Assembly (NCBI GenBank): GCA_030737835.1
Contig: JAUJYN010000015.1
Span: forward strand, 998,954-1,062,953
Direction of reading: 5' to 3'
DNA length: 64,000 bases
Source: Acorus gramineus
Lineage: Eukaryota; Streptophyta; Magnoliopsida; Acorales; Acoraceae
This document shows positions 43,501-55,196 of the stretch, one piece after another. The position numbers and the translations under genes are program-made. How positions within the stretch are numbered: position 1 is the stretch's first letter; each line of letters opens with the position of its first letter. The notes under the pieces are model-generated. The model ran no database searches. It had not been told where the DNA came from and saw only the letters and a list, made by a program, of their open reading frames with translations.

Positions 43501-43915
43501 CGCATAAAAACCTTTTTCAGTGTCATCTGAGTCGGATCTGGAGGAGGAGCTCCCCGAGGGACTTCATCAGTAGCGGAGTAGCGCCACGTCCCGTGAGTAT
43601 CAGAGGCTATCAGCATCCCTTTTGCTTGTATGTATTATATTCCGTGCTTGGGCACGTGTTTGTGTATTATTTGGATGTCTTTGTATATATATTGGCTCTC
43701 ACAGGACAGTTGATTATGTATCGAGTCTGTAATATGTTTTTGGATTACAGATTCAGTCTTTTAGCTTCCGCATTAGGTGTATATATTATGTCAGCCCTGC
43801 TTTTATCTGTGTAGTCATTTTTTAGCTGTTGTGTGAGTATGTTATTAAATCCTGTTGACTGATATCATATATACACTTGCCGCGTCCCAGGGTCGGCCGG
43901 CCCTGGGGCGTGACA
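40541..43915 (+). mobile_element. 3' LTR of Tekay copy 2
   Basis: 3375 bp, same order of parts as the 5' LTR. The GC tract is at 41280-42240 and G-rich repeats at 43155-43365. The candidate intron here keeps both ends: TTG|GTAAGCC at 41132 and CTTGCAG at 42332, 1201 bp. The long open frames across the GC tract on both strands are rejected as composition artefacts. Confidence 0.95.
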
Positions 43916-44406
43916 CCAAGCAGAGATGTACCTCCCAATATAACCCACGGAAGAGCTGATAAAGAAGATCGAAGACCTCCAAAACCCACAGAGGAAGATG
44001 AACTGGGGCTTCGACGAGGGGCGGTCGGAAGGCGGTGGTGGCGAGGGCGAGGGCGACGGCGTCGGAAGGCGGTGGTTATGGGTTTCGAAAGAGGGGCGGT
44101 CTGTGATTGCTTGCCGGAACCTCTGTTTGGAAAGAGGGGCGGTCGGAAGGCGGTGGTGGCGAGGGGCGACGGCGTCGGAAGGCGGTGGTTATGGGTTTCG
44201 AAAGAGGGGCGGTGGTTAGGGCTTTTGGTTTGTTCTGAGGGAGGAGAGAGATGCGTGGTCGAAACAGACGGAAGGAGACGGAGTATTTCCCAAGATCTCT
44301 GTTAAGAATCCATCACGTGAGAGCACGTGATAAACTTGCCACACGTCGCCTTCCGGTTGGTCGAAACAGAGCTCCTCTGTTATTTCGAAACAGCGGTTCC
44401 GATCCC
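43916..44406 (-). repeat. Right TIR of the MULE, outer part
   Basis: Reverse complement of the outer part of the left TIR, ending GGTTCCGATCCC. It begins with CCAAG, the second copy of the Tekay target duplication. It carries paired CACGTG boxes (44313-44330) and about 1.7 units of the 112-bp minisatellite (44015-44215). Confidence 0.92.
44313..44330. promoter_or_regulatory. Paired CACGTG motifs in right TIR
   Basis: TCACGTGAGAGCACGTGA, the mirror of the pair at 27521-27538. It is conserved in both TIRs. Confidence 0.5.
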
Positions 44407-44415
44407 GTTGGTGGG
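44407..44415. repeat. MULE target-site duplication, right copy
   Basis: GTTGGTGGG, identical to 27436-27444. Confidence 0.92.
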
Positions 44416-44895
44416 GACTCTCCTTTGGTACTTTTTGACGGTGTGATCGATGGGGAAGAAAGTGTGGAAAGAGTAGGTTGGGAGCTGAGCAGCCTCCACT
44501 CGTTTTGGACTCTTGTGGGGACTCGGTCTCGGGGAAAGGAAGGGGAGCGGATGAGGGAGGAAGTTTCCATGCCAACTGGTCAACTTTTTGGCGGAGAGCT
44601 TACCATCCATTTAGTGGACCTGGGGACCAACCAAATGTCCAGAATCAAGTGGGTTGGGTCTCAGAAGTGCATATGGGCTTTAAACCAGGTTTTTCAGCAG
44701 ATGCTTACATCCACTCGGACCCAGGTAAGTGGGCCAATTGTATTATGGATAATGGTTAGGTGGGCTGGGTTTGGGATCTGGCTCCTTCTTGGACAGGCAT
44801 GTAGAAAAACTTTGATACTTCTGGGTCGGACGGTGATTCCCTGGAGTCGGGGGGTGCTTTGGCGGGGCCCCATGATGGATCCACCTAATCTGTAG
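44416..44895 (+). pseudogene. L1-like ORF1, part 3' of the MULE
   Basis: The frame entering the duplication at 27436 (SVEVGG) continues here as DSPLVLFDGV once the MULE and one 9-bp copy are removed, then GELTIHLVDLGTNQMSRIKW and further to a stop at 44893-44895. The open frame drawn through the TIR itself (from 44251) is an accident. I did not recognise a specific domain in this part. The LINE-like sequence ends before the Tat LTR at 44972; the 76 bp between are unassigned. Confidence 0.55.
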
Positions 44896-44971
44896 CGCCC
44901 ATGCTCAGGTTTCATCCCTGTTGCGAGGTCTGGAGGTTTCAGACTTATCATGGGAGAATAAGTCTGCTTGT

Positions 44972-46229
44972 TGTAGATACCTTAATTTTGACTGTCCAAA
45001 GAAAAGAAATTTACTTCAAGTAATATTGGAAACAACCACATTTGGACATTCAATAGAAAACTTCCTTAGAAAAATTAAACCGGAAACCCTAGTCCACACT
45101 TAGAAAGTCTAAAGACCTGGACAGGGGCGGCTACAGGAGAGTAGCCGCCTCATATTGGGCGGCTAGTTTCAACTAGCCACCCCTTAAGCCAACCGTAAAC
45201 TGCCTCCCTGGATGGGACATAAAGCAGCATTTAATGCTAATGATTGGGGCGGTTTGTCCCCTTTAGCCCCCCATCTTAGCCGGTTCAACTTTAGTAACCG
45301 ACCCAAGCCACTGTTTGTCAGAGATGAGATGTTTGGCAGGTCATGATGGGGGTGGCTACTGAAGAGTAGCGGCCCCTCACCTAGACATTGTCAGTGAACA
45401 AAGATCTATTGGCAGGTCAAATCAAGCACCTTATTACCCATTTTGATCTATTGTCCAGTGGACACTCCCCTACACCTTTTTTACTATAAATAGGGGGTCT
45501 CCAAGAACTTCTTCATCATCATCAACCAAGAATCAATCCATTACAACACCACCAATTCAAAACAAGGCTTACATTTCATTCCCAAACCCACACCCACTTC
45601 AAAACCATTGCGAGAGAAAGTGAGAGAGAAACCCATTTCCTACACCAAATCACTCTCCAAATCCACTCTCCAAAATCCAGGTTAAACCTAGCTTAACCTT
45701 TGCCAACACCCAAAATCAAACCCTACCTAGGTTCTGCCCAAGTTGAACTAGGTCCCAGGTGGCTACTTATAACTAGCCGCCGCCCCACCAGGCGGCTAAA
45801 TCCGACTAACCGGCCCTTCCCCTAGCCCCCCCTGAGTCCCAACTCTCCTTTAATCAAGTTCCCGAAGCAAGAGAGGAAACCTATTTTTCACCTCTTTGTG
45901 CGACATGCCCGTATCCAGAGCAGAGACCCCCACAAACGCCCCCACGAAGGCGATCAAATCCATCCCAACTTTTTTTGCTTTTGAGAAAAGCAGGTGGTGA
46001 TCACAACCACCCTTGAATCATTCTGAGGAACTGTCGACCACCTCAGCCAGGAACGAAAAAAAAAACCCACCACCCATCCGAGAGACGATCCGACTGAGCC
46101 TGCAAAGGCGCGCGTCGGATCCGAACCTCCAAAGAATCACCACACACGCAGCGCCACTTGCCACCCAAAACCAGAAGGAAAGGGAGGAGGGTTTTTTCTG
46201 GATCCCCTCCCCAAAATTTGATACCGACA
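44972..46229 (+). mobile_element. Tat-type 5' LTR, plus strand
   Basis: 1258 bp from TGTAGATACCTTAATTTTGA to ATACCGACA. It has a TATA box ACTATAAATAG at about 45483-45493, after which the 5' leader begins. Hairpin-forming repeats of GGCGGCTAC and GTAGCCGCC occur at about 45124-45185 and 45350-45375. It matches the minus-strand LTR at 14333-15623. Confidence 0.82.
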
Positions 46230-46232
46230 TCC

Positions 46233-46250
46233 TGGCAATCACAGTGGGAC
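46233..46250 (+). other. Tat primer-binding site, plus strand
   Basis: TGGCAATCACAGTGGGAC, three bases after the LTR end, with two differences from the minus-strand copy at 14312-14329. Confidence 0.65.
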
Positions 46251-46290
46251 TTCCCTCTTGAAAGACAAAAAAAGATAATCCTCTTCTGCT

Positions 46291-48205
46291 TCATATTGGC
46301 ATGCACCTATTAGTGCACGAGATCGCGCTTCACCCTTCACTTTTAAGTTGGTGATATCCAACGCATGCTTAAGTTATGCCTTGTGTGCTTATATGATTAA
46401 TGGCCATGTATGCATGTTTAAGTGGGCCATACCTTGTATGCATGTTGTATGATTTGTTGTTTATGATGTAAATCCATGTTAGGGGTTACCCTTATAGTCA
46501 ATTTTTAGATGATCGTGCATATGGTTCATGCACATAGCTATGATATGATTCTCTTGTTATATATGCGCACATGTTAAAACTAATTAGGCCTATCTGAAGC
46601 CGGCGTGGGTACGACCCACCGTTGGGATGTACCTCATTAGTTAGTGTGCGAGCGATGTAATCGCCCCTACATCCGTGTGATGCACTTGAATGGAATTCAG
46701 GAGAATTCATTTGTTGTATCGGTTTAATAAACCGGTAGCTTTGGCATTAAGTTAGGCGATTATTGAGAGTAGTTGTTTTTCCATTGGGTTCGCTTTGTGA
46801 ACATGGAGTGTTTCCTCCCAATGTCATCTGTGTTGAAGCGGCCCGGGTTGTAGCTGTCTTGACAGAGGGCCCCCACCTGTAGGTACTATCGATGCATGCG
46901 GCAAGATGTACTGATCATGGGGGTATACCAGGTAGAGGCTACCCGGGAGAGGGCTAACGAATGATATTGCGAGTGTGAAATCGTTCTCCTCTTCGTTTGA
47001 TCCTTGTAGGAACTCCCTGGCGTTGGAAAAGCTGTCCTGACAGAGGGCTCCCATCTGTAGGTACTACCAATGCGTTCGGGAACGTACTGATCGTGGGAGT
47101 ATACCAGGTAGAGGCTACCCGGGGAAAGGGCTACCGGTGGACCAAGGGTGTAGAGCAGTCTAATCTCTTCCAAAAGTCCTATGTCACCTCTAAAGGGTGA
47201 GGGTGAGGATGAGGTGAAGTCACATCGCCGCGTGACCCATTCGTTGTTCGTCCATTCCCATAGTTGTTGGGTCCGGTTGTGTATCGATGTTCAAAGACAT
47301 CGTTGGGTAGTTATCTCGATGTAGATGATCCAGTAGTGTTGTGTAGACCAGTAATTCCGCGTCTCTTCAACCAACAGTATGGTCTCTCCCCAAAAGTCCC
47401 AAAAGTCTCCCTCCGGGAGTGAGAGTGAGGGTGAGGTTGGTGATCCAATAGTGTTGTGTAGACTAGTAATTCCGCGTCTCTTCGACCAACGGTATGGTCT
47501 CTCCCCAAAAGTCCCAAGAGTCTCCCTCCGGGAGTGAGGGTGAGAGTGAGGTTGGTGATCCAGTAGTGTTGTGTAGACCAGTAATTCCGCATCTCTTCGA
47601 CCAACAGTATGGTCTCTCCCCAAAAGTCCCAAGAGTCTTCCTCCGAGAGTGAGGGTGAGGTTGGTCGCGCCGCCGCGTGACCTTGTTATCCATTGGGTTT
47701 CCACCCATGTTTTCCTTGAAAGGAAATTGCCTTAACATTGAACTGTTGTAATGGTGATTGGTTTACAGCCACTCACTGAGCTTGTAGCTCACCCCTCGCA
47801 TACTGTTTCTTTTTAGGGGCAGTGTTGGGCGTGGAGCTGGAGCTTCCCTATGGCGTGGTCTTATGTGCGTGGAGCGTTCTGTCCGGCGGGTGGTGAGTGC
47901 GAGGCTGTCAGCAGTCCTAGAGTCATTTTATGTATTGAAAATCATGCATGTGGCACAGGTGGTATTTTATTTGGACTAGACTTGGCTCTCACAGGACAGT
48001 GATTGTGTATTCGAGTCTATAATAATGTGTTTTGTTTAGAGACATTGTTGATATCTTATGCTTCCGCTTTTCAGTTGAGATATCAGTTATCATTGCTTTG
48101 CCGGCTTGTGTGTTATTTATTGGAGTCATCGTTGACCTCTTGTACTTGATAGCTGATACTATATATATTGCCACGTCTCGGGGACGGCCACCCTAGGGCG
48201 TGACA
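46291..48205 (+). mobile_element. LTR-B 3' part between Tat LTR and Tat pol
   Basis: It starts inside LTR-B at ATATTGGCATGCACC (compare 20738) and runs to AGGGCGTGACA at 48205. Three ~117-bp units (GATCCAGTAGTGTTGTGTAG ... CTCCCTCCGGGAG) lie at 47320-47660. It abuts Tat protease sequence directly. The Tat leader and gag that should lie here are absent, so this junction includes a deletion. Confidence 0.78.
47320..47660. repeat. LTR-B minisatellite of about 117 bp, three units
   Basis: Units begin near 47326, 47440 and 47558. Other copies hold two units (10590-10815; 17960-18180, inverted) or one (21800-21925), so the number varies between LTR-B copies. Confidence 0.88.
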
Positions 48206-51200
48206 AAAGTGCATCACAGTTGACATCGAAGGATACCTAGTAGATAAGGTATTAATCGATACCGGTGTGGGATAAACCTTATGTCGCTACGCACTTTCGA
48301 ACAGATTGGCGGGCATGTCGCCACACTCCTCAAGACCGACACCCGTATATTTGCTTATGATAAAAACGGCTCGTCCGGTTCTTGGCTATAAAAACTTCCC
48401 GTTAAAAGTAGGGTCCCTAGAAACCAGCATTGAAGCATATGTCCTGGAAACGGACTCAGACTATAACATGATCTTGGGGCGTAAGTGGCTAGCCTCAATA
48501 AAATGAGTTTGTTCCCCCTTGCACTAGTGTTTGAAATTCCCCTTGGGAAATCAAATAATCAAAATATAGGGGGACGCAATCAAAGAACCCAAATCAGGGT
48601 CCACCAGTAGCGAGACTATCGCCATAAAGATCATCGACTCAAAGCCAAAAGAAGCCACCATCTACATCCTAGACTTCCCAGCCAATTGGCTAAACCCTCA
48701 AGACACCCTCACCGGTGCTGTAAAGGCAAATCACCCTAAACCTAAAAACCCAGGTTGGCACATGATGAAAGCCATGGGTCACATCCTGGGAAAAACATTA
48801 GGGCTAAAAGGTGGGATCCTAGAACCCATCAAACTCCCAGCCTGGCTAGATAAGAAGGGCCTTGGCTCATCTAACCAACACACTGATTTAAAAAGGAAAT
48901 GTAATTGGGGACTATATGAACACTTCATAAAGGGAACAATTGCGGAACATGTAAAAGAAGCAAAGTATCCTCGCCCCTTAACCCCTATCCAGGAAAGAGA
49001 GCCGGACTATCTCTTGGGCTCCCTTATCTGGTTATTTCCACGATAAACTCTTAGACACACCACTAGTTAGTGAAACTCCAGCTGACCAAGCACTCTTTCC
49101 TCGCAGTGCGCAAGCATCACAATAAAGGAGCTCTAGCTGTTGGAGGAAGGTCGGTTGAAGCACCTAAAACAATCCAGTAAGTTGTAAATACTATTTGTCT
49201 TTCCCTTTCAAGAAAAAGAAAAAGAAGAAGGCCTCTTAGATGAAAACCAATACTTTAGGGTCCTTGTTTGACAAGGATGATTTCACCCCAGCATGGCACC
49301 CCTTCAGTGCCGACTCCAATTTCCTAAATAACCTACGGCATCTGGCCAGCTAAACTAAAAATCCCAGCCCCAAACCTCATTTAAAATAGTCAGGCCCTCC
49401 AGAAGTCAGATACCTGACCAGATCATTAGCTACATAAAAGGGCATAGTGGGACAATCTTGGGTTTAGAAAAATTTGAGTCCATAGCAGTTATAGAAGAAC
49501 CAGACCTAGATAATATAGAAAACTTAGATGACGGTTTGGGAGTCTTTGAAATCTACGATGAAGACAGCAAAGAGGAAGAAGACATCTCTGAAGAATTTGA
49601 GCGGAGCCTCTAGAGGTTTGATGAGAGGACAGAAGAAGCAGACGAGAAGGTGGAAGAACTAAACCTGGGGACTGAAGCTAGCCCCAAGGTCATTCTGATT
49701 AGTGCGGAGCTGAAGCCCGATGAAAAAGAAAGTCTAGTTAAAATACTGCGTGAGTATATTGATGTCTTCACCTGGTCTTACAAAGACATGCCCGGGCTCG
49801 ATACCTCTTTGGTCGAGCACCGATTAATTTTAGAGCCTAACGCAAAACCGGTAAAGCAAAAACTGAGGCGCCTTCATCCAGAGGTTGCTTTAAAAATTAA
49901 AATGAGGTGGACAAACTCCACCAGGCTAAATTTATCCGAGTAGTCTTGTACCTGAAATGGGTAGCTAATATTGTTCCGATATCCAAAAAAGACGGCAAGA
50001 TCCGGGTGTGCATTGACTTCAGGGACCTTAATTGAGCGTGCCTGAAGGATGATTTCCCACTCTCGCATATTGATCTCCTTGTCGATAACACGGCAGGATA
50101 TGAAATGCTCTCTTTTATGGATGGCTTTTCCGGATACAACCAGATTCGGTTGGCAGAAGATGACCAGGAAAAGACTTCCTTCACCACACCCTGGGGGACC
50201 TACTGCTATGTAGTAATGCCTTTCGGACTTAAAAATGCGGGTGCAACGTATCAGAGAGCGATGACTTCAATATTTCATGATATGATGCATAAGCTAGTAG
50301 AGGTTTACGTAGATGACATCCTAGTTAAATCTAGGACTCGAATAGGACATGCAGATATACTCAAACAAGTGCTACAAAGATGCAGGGAATTTTCACTTAA
50401 GATGAACCCAAAGAAATGTCGCTTCGGTGTCTCTTCCGGGAAACTCTTGGGGTTCATGGTAAGCAAAAGGGGGATTGAAGTTGATCCAACTAAAGCAAGG
50501 GCCATTGCCCAAATGCCCCCACCCAAGAACTTAAAGGAATTGAGAGGACTCATCGGTCGGCTGCAATTCATCAGGAGATTCATCTCACAACATGCCGAAC
50601 GATGCCGCCCCTTTTACAAACTACTAAAAGGGGGAGTTAAGTTTAACTGGGATAACAAATGCCAAAAGGCCTTCGATAGCTTAAAGAAATACCTCCTTAA
50701 TCCCCCAGTCCTCTCATCCCCGGTACCCAAACAACCCCTACTTCTTTATGTAGCAGCAACCGAGGAGGCCATTGGTGCTGTGCTTGCACAACACGATGAC
50801 ATGGGAAGGAAACAAAAGGTTGTTTACTATCTAAGTAAGACACTAATTGAATATGAACAAGCCTACCCTCCCATAGAAAAGACTTGCTTAGCTTTAGTAT
50901 GGGCTTCCCAAAAACTACGCCATTATTTTCTTGCCCACAAAGTCAAGTGCTTTGCCCAAATAGACTCAGTAAGATTCCTATTCGAGAAAGCTGTATTAAC
51001 TGGTCGCTTGGCCCGATGGCAAGTCCAGTTAAATGAGTTTGACATCACTTACGCCACTCAGAAGTCCATTAAAGGTCAAGCCATTGTTGACCATCTCGCT
51101 CAGCTCCCTCTCCCAGATTACGAACCAGTGAGGATCGACTTCCCAGACGAAGAAACATTTGTACTCATCGAAGAGAAAGATAGGAAGACATGGACACTGT

Positions 51201-53015
51201 ACTTCGACATAGCAATTAATCAACAAGGGAGAGGGATATGAATAGCATTAATCTCCCCCGAAGGCATCATTATCCCACGAGCGTTTCAGCTCACATTCAA
51301 CGCCACCAACAATATTGCCGAATATGAAGCTCTGATAACAGGTTTGAAGGCAGCTCTAGCCCCAGGGGTCAAAAATCTAGACATTATTGGAGACTCACTT
51401 TTAGTAATTCGCCAGACCCTAAAAAAGTGTCAGACTAGGGACCCAAAATTAAAACCATATAGAGAGCTAGCTATAATCCTATTGAAACAGTTCTGTAAGG
51501 TCACCCACATCTTTATACCTAGAGCGGGCAATATTCTCGTAGACTCTTTAGACTCATTAGCTTCATCACTTGCCTTCCCCATATCCAAGAAATCTGAAAC
51601 AGTCACTATTGAGAGACTAGAAACACCTGCCACTGAACTTTGAGATTGTAAAACTCAAAACCTCCTAAATCAACAAAACCAAATAGAATGAATCACTAGT
51701 ACCACAAAAATCCTAGCCCTTGATCTAGAAGATATGGATGATGGAAATCCATGGTACTTTGATATCAAAAACTACCTCAAAGATGGTTCATTTTCAAAAT
51801 ACGCTACCAACGGCGATTAGAAGATAGTTAAAAGGATAGTGACCAAATACTGCCTCCGAGGGGGAATACTCTTTCGAGCATCCTTCAACAGAGAGTTACT
51901 CAGATGCCTAGACGATGAGGAAGCATACACCATTGTAGAAGAAGCTGATTCTGGAGTCTATGGAGGTCACGTCAATGCTCAAATGCTGGCAAAAAAGGTA
52001 CTAAGAATGGGCTATTACTGGCCCACACTAGAAGGGGATTGCAACAAATATGTTTGACGTTGTGTCCAATGTCATACTCATGCCAACAAAATAGATGCAC
52101 CTGCATCTTCCTTGCATCCCATGACTTCACCATGGCCATTTTCTATGTGGGCATTAGATGTAGTAGGACCATTCCGAGACACAGTAGAAAATACCACCCA
52201 AAAAGGTTTCATCCTCACTGCCACAGAATATTTTACCAAATGGGCCGAAGCCAAGTCCTATGTACTAATCAAAAGCTCTACCCCTGGCCCGTTTCGTTCG
52301 TACCCATATCCTTGCACGGTTCGGCACCCCTAGAATGATCATAACTAATAATGGCCCCCAATTCATTTCCCAAGAATTCCGAGATTTGTGTGATAAACAC
52401 CACATAGAGCTTCATCACTCCACACCATATTACCCCTAGGGAAATGGGAAAGCAGAGGCCACCAACAAAACCTTGCTCAGGATCATAAAAAAGATAGTAG
52501 AAACCCACAAAACTATTGCCTGGCCAGACAAGTTAGTTGATGCCATCTGGGCTTACTAAACCTCTATTCGAACACCCACCGGCTAGACCCCATATTCACT
52601 CACATTCGGGGTAGAAGCGGTAGTACCTTACGAAAGTCTTATCCGATCCTTAAGAGTAATATTAGAAGAAGACCTACAGATCGAAGAGAGAAGAGAAGCA
52701 CTCCTGCTGCGCCTTGAACTGTTGTATGAAAAGTGGTTAAGAGCCACGGACCACGCCCAGGCCTACCAGAGGTGAGTGGCAAGGGCATTTGAAAAGAAAG
52801 TAATAGAGAGAAAATTTAAAATTGGGGAGTTAGTACTCAAGAAAATCATGCCATCAAGACAGCCCCACCCAAGAGGCAAGCTGCAACCCACATGGGAGGG
52901 ACCCTATGTGATCACCCATGCGTACTCCGGAAATGCCTACCGCTTGGTAGACGCCGAAGGAGTCGAGGTCCCAGGTTCGTGGAATGAACTTTATCTAAAG
53001 AAATTCCATGCATAG
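48206..53015 (+). pseudogene. pol: Tat/Ogre-type Pol: protease, G-patch-like, RT, two RNase H, integrase
   Basis: Decayed polyprotein, domains in order. Protease has LIDTG near 48260, then a stop, and ILGRKWLASIK at 48470-48504. A G-patch-like segment (MMKAMGHILGKTLGLKGG) is at 48762. RT starts at 49650 (LVKILREYIDVFTWSYKDMP) and its best frame is 50105-51241, with MDGFSGYNQIRL and YVDDILVK (catalytic Asp present). RNase H follows, lacking the first Asp (YVAATEEAIGAVLAQ), as is usual in Tat. The second, archaeal-type RNase H is at 51190-51600 (LYFDIAIN, AEYEAL, GDSLLVIRQ). Integrase has its HHCC region at 51965-52080 and its core at 52130-52480, where TDNG is TNNG. The C-terminal domain at 52776-53015 has PTWEGPYVITH. 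Many stops and shifts preclude function. Confidence 0.85.
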
Positions 53016-55196
53016 AATTATCAATACTTGAGAAATATTATTCTTCCTTCCTGCAATTTCCAGTGTTTAGCACCTAATGATAGAAGCATAAGACTCTCGA
53101 AGATAAACTTGTATATTACTTGAACTCACATCCGCCATTCATGCCACTTTCATCACACCAGTATGACTTAAGAATCGGTTTACCTAATAGAAGAAAAATT
53201 GCCTACCTTGTAGACTGAGACAATTTTAAAAACCCCAAAGCATCTCTCCTTTGCTTTTCTCCCTTACTCGTATCAACCCAAGGTCAATATGAGGAATTAC
53301 CTAGACCTAGCATATGTCCCAAAACTGGCTCTGGCACCATACAAACACTTCTAGAGGGGAAGAAGAAAAGAACAGGGGTGAAAAACAGAAAAGCCCCCCC
53401 CCTCAAAGCAAAAACAAAATTAGGCAATGAGAGGTCAACAAAAGAAAACAACACCCAAACAACGGGTTAAACTCTCTATTTAGCAGGCACAAAACGCCTT
53501 TACGCACAGTATATGCCAAACAAAAAGCTATACTAGTACACATCCAAGCAAACGGATTGTACTCACCACTCAAAACACGAGTACACGCCCGGCAGGCTAT
53601 ACTCTCCACCCAAATAAAGAAGTGGTAAAAAGAAGAAAGCCAGAGGGACCTAGAAAGTAGAACATATGCTAGACTGGGGCAATTCTAAATATTGCCCTGA
53701 GGGAGATATTACTCTTACCCCATTCGTCCCCCACCCTCTTATTTTTGATGTGGAGTTTTGGAATTAGACTCTGTATGCTTGGAAAGGTGAAATTTTGACC
53801 AAAGGTAGACCTTTTCCCATGTTTACAACAGCACACACTCACATGAGTTCATTTAAAAACTTGCATGTCCAAAGGAAGCTTATTTGACTTGATTTCTGGT
53901 ACATTCATAGATTTTTCAACATGTTTAGAATAATATGATCAAGCATTTGAGAACCACGAACTTGAGAAATCGACACCTAGAGTTAATATATACCTTTCAA
54001 ATACAATCCTGGTTTGGACATTGGTGACCACAAGGGCCCCTTTTCAAGGACTTAATGGCATATTTTACTTAAGAAAATTGAGAACATTGCCCTCTTACAT
54101 AAATGAACAAATTGAAGAATTAAAACGCTCCCTTATGTTACTCACACTTATGAAAAAGATTGTATTTTCCTTTTCCAGACACTTAGGCATTCAATTTCCT
54201 TGAAATATCACAATTGACTCCCCATACTAAAGGAAAATTACCTCTATTACCCTCATTTCATACCCTTCTACACACACTTGAGAAGAAATTGCCCCACTCT
54301 CACACACACCTGAGAGTCCTTTTCATTCTCACATATTCTCGCACTTAAAGTCGCTTAGACTCCCTCCTTTTTATGCCGAGCGCAGTTTCTCGCACTTTTT
54401 TTTTCCTCGCATTACCTTTTGATTACCTTAGATGGGTTGTAGCCCTTGACAATTCGAACAAGAGGGGCTCAAAAGTCAGTGCAAGGGAACAATCCGGATA
54501 AATTTAACACTTGGTTCATTGAAAGAATGTTTTTACAAGTTTTAAAGGTTGACCAAACACTCATAAAAATTTTCAGCAGCAGCAAACAGACAGCAAGATC
54601 AGGGAACTCCCCCAGGCAGAGGGTGGCTAGTTATGACAAGCCGCCGGGTCTCGGGCGGCTACATCCAACATGCTGCCCCTCCCCCACTCTTTTAAGTAAA
54701 ATTCTCAGCCCGTGGGCGGCTAGTCCGACCATGCCACTCCTCACCTGCTGCTCACCTGCTCCTGTCAGTCCGAGTTCAATCAACTCTTCAACTCTTTAAA
54801 GATCTGTCAAAAATATTTCCTTCCAAAACCTGTACATACACATTCCATACACATATACACTCTCAAAACCTGTATAAATATGAACCAAACAACAACAAAA
54901 ACCAAAACCATATGCCTATCCATACACTAACTCTTACACATCCATCTACTCACATACCAAATCCATATGAAACCATTCACCACACATACATATACAAACA
55001 TATTGACCAAACTAAATCCAAGCAGCTATTATCAAGAACTAGAAATCCATGTCCACATACATAAACCATCTACAAACTAAAGAAAAACATAGATTGTTCA
55101 TAAACAAAAAGCGCACACCTAAATGAAAATAGAAGAATATTGCCAAAGTCCATCCAAGGCTTCAAATCCATAAGTCTTAGGCTGTGCATCACCAAA
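53016..55196. other. Tat 3' region, no gene recognised
   Basis: AT-rich sequence following the integrase stop. Around 54625-54735 the GGCGGCTA/TAGCCGCC motifs typical of the Tat LTRs reappear (GGGTGGCTAGTTATGAC, CGGGCGGCTAC), so part of a related 3' LTR may lie at about 53750-54800. I could not fix its ends. No coding sequence is supported. Confidence 0.45.

Larger units (their letters stand above)
34246..43915 (+). mobile_element. Non-autonomous Tekay-like LTR retrotransposon, complete (copy 2)
   Basis: This 9670-bp element has two LTRs of 3393 and 3375 bp, a primer site, gag, a pol remnant and a polypurine tract. It is flanked by CCAAG at 34241-34245 and 43916-43920, the 5-bp duplication expected for a gypsy integrase. 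The internal region is 2902 bp, against 2905 bp in copy 1, with the same content. It has no RT core or integrase core and must have been mobilised by enzymes from an autonomous relative. Its LTRs differ by scattered substitutions and short indels, mostly in the GC tract. Confidence 0.95.
27445..44406. mobile_element. Mutator-like element (MULE) with nested Tekay insertion
   Basis: The element has long terminal inverted repeats starting GGGATCGGAACC, a 9-bp target duplication, a FAR1-type transposase on the minus strand near the right TIR and a second small gene on the plus strand near the left TIR. It occupies 16962 bp now. Removing the nested Tekay element and one 5-bp duplication leaves about 7.3 kb. 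Two convergent genes each starting at a TIR is the layout of maize MuDR (mudrA/mudrB), although the second protein here is not MURB-like. It inserted into an L1-like ORF, whose frame is restored when the MULE and one duplication are removed. Confidence 0.92.

Noticed and set aside
44251-44895. A 214-aa protein starting inside the MULE TIR
   Set aside because: Its first ~50 codons are TIR sequence. The true frame comes from the L1-like ORF on the far side of the MULE.
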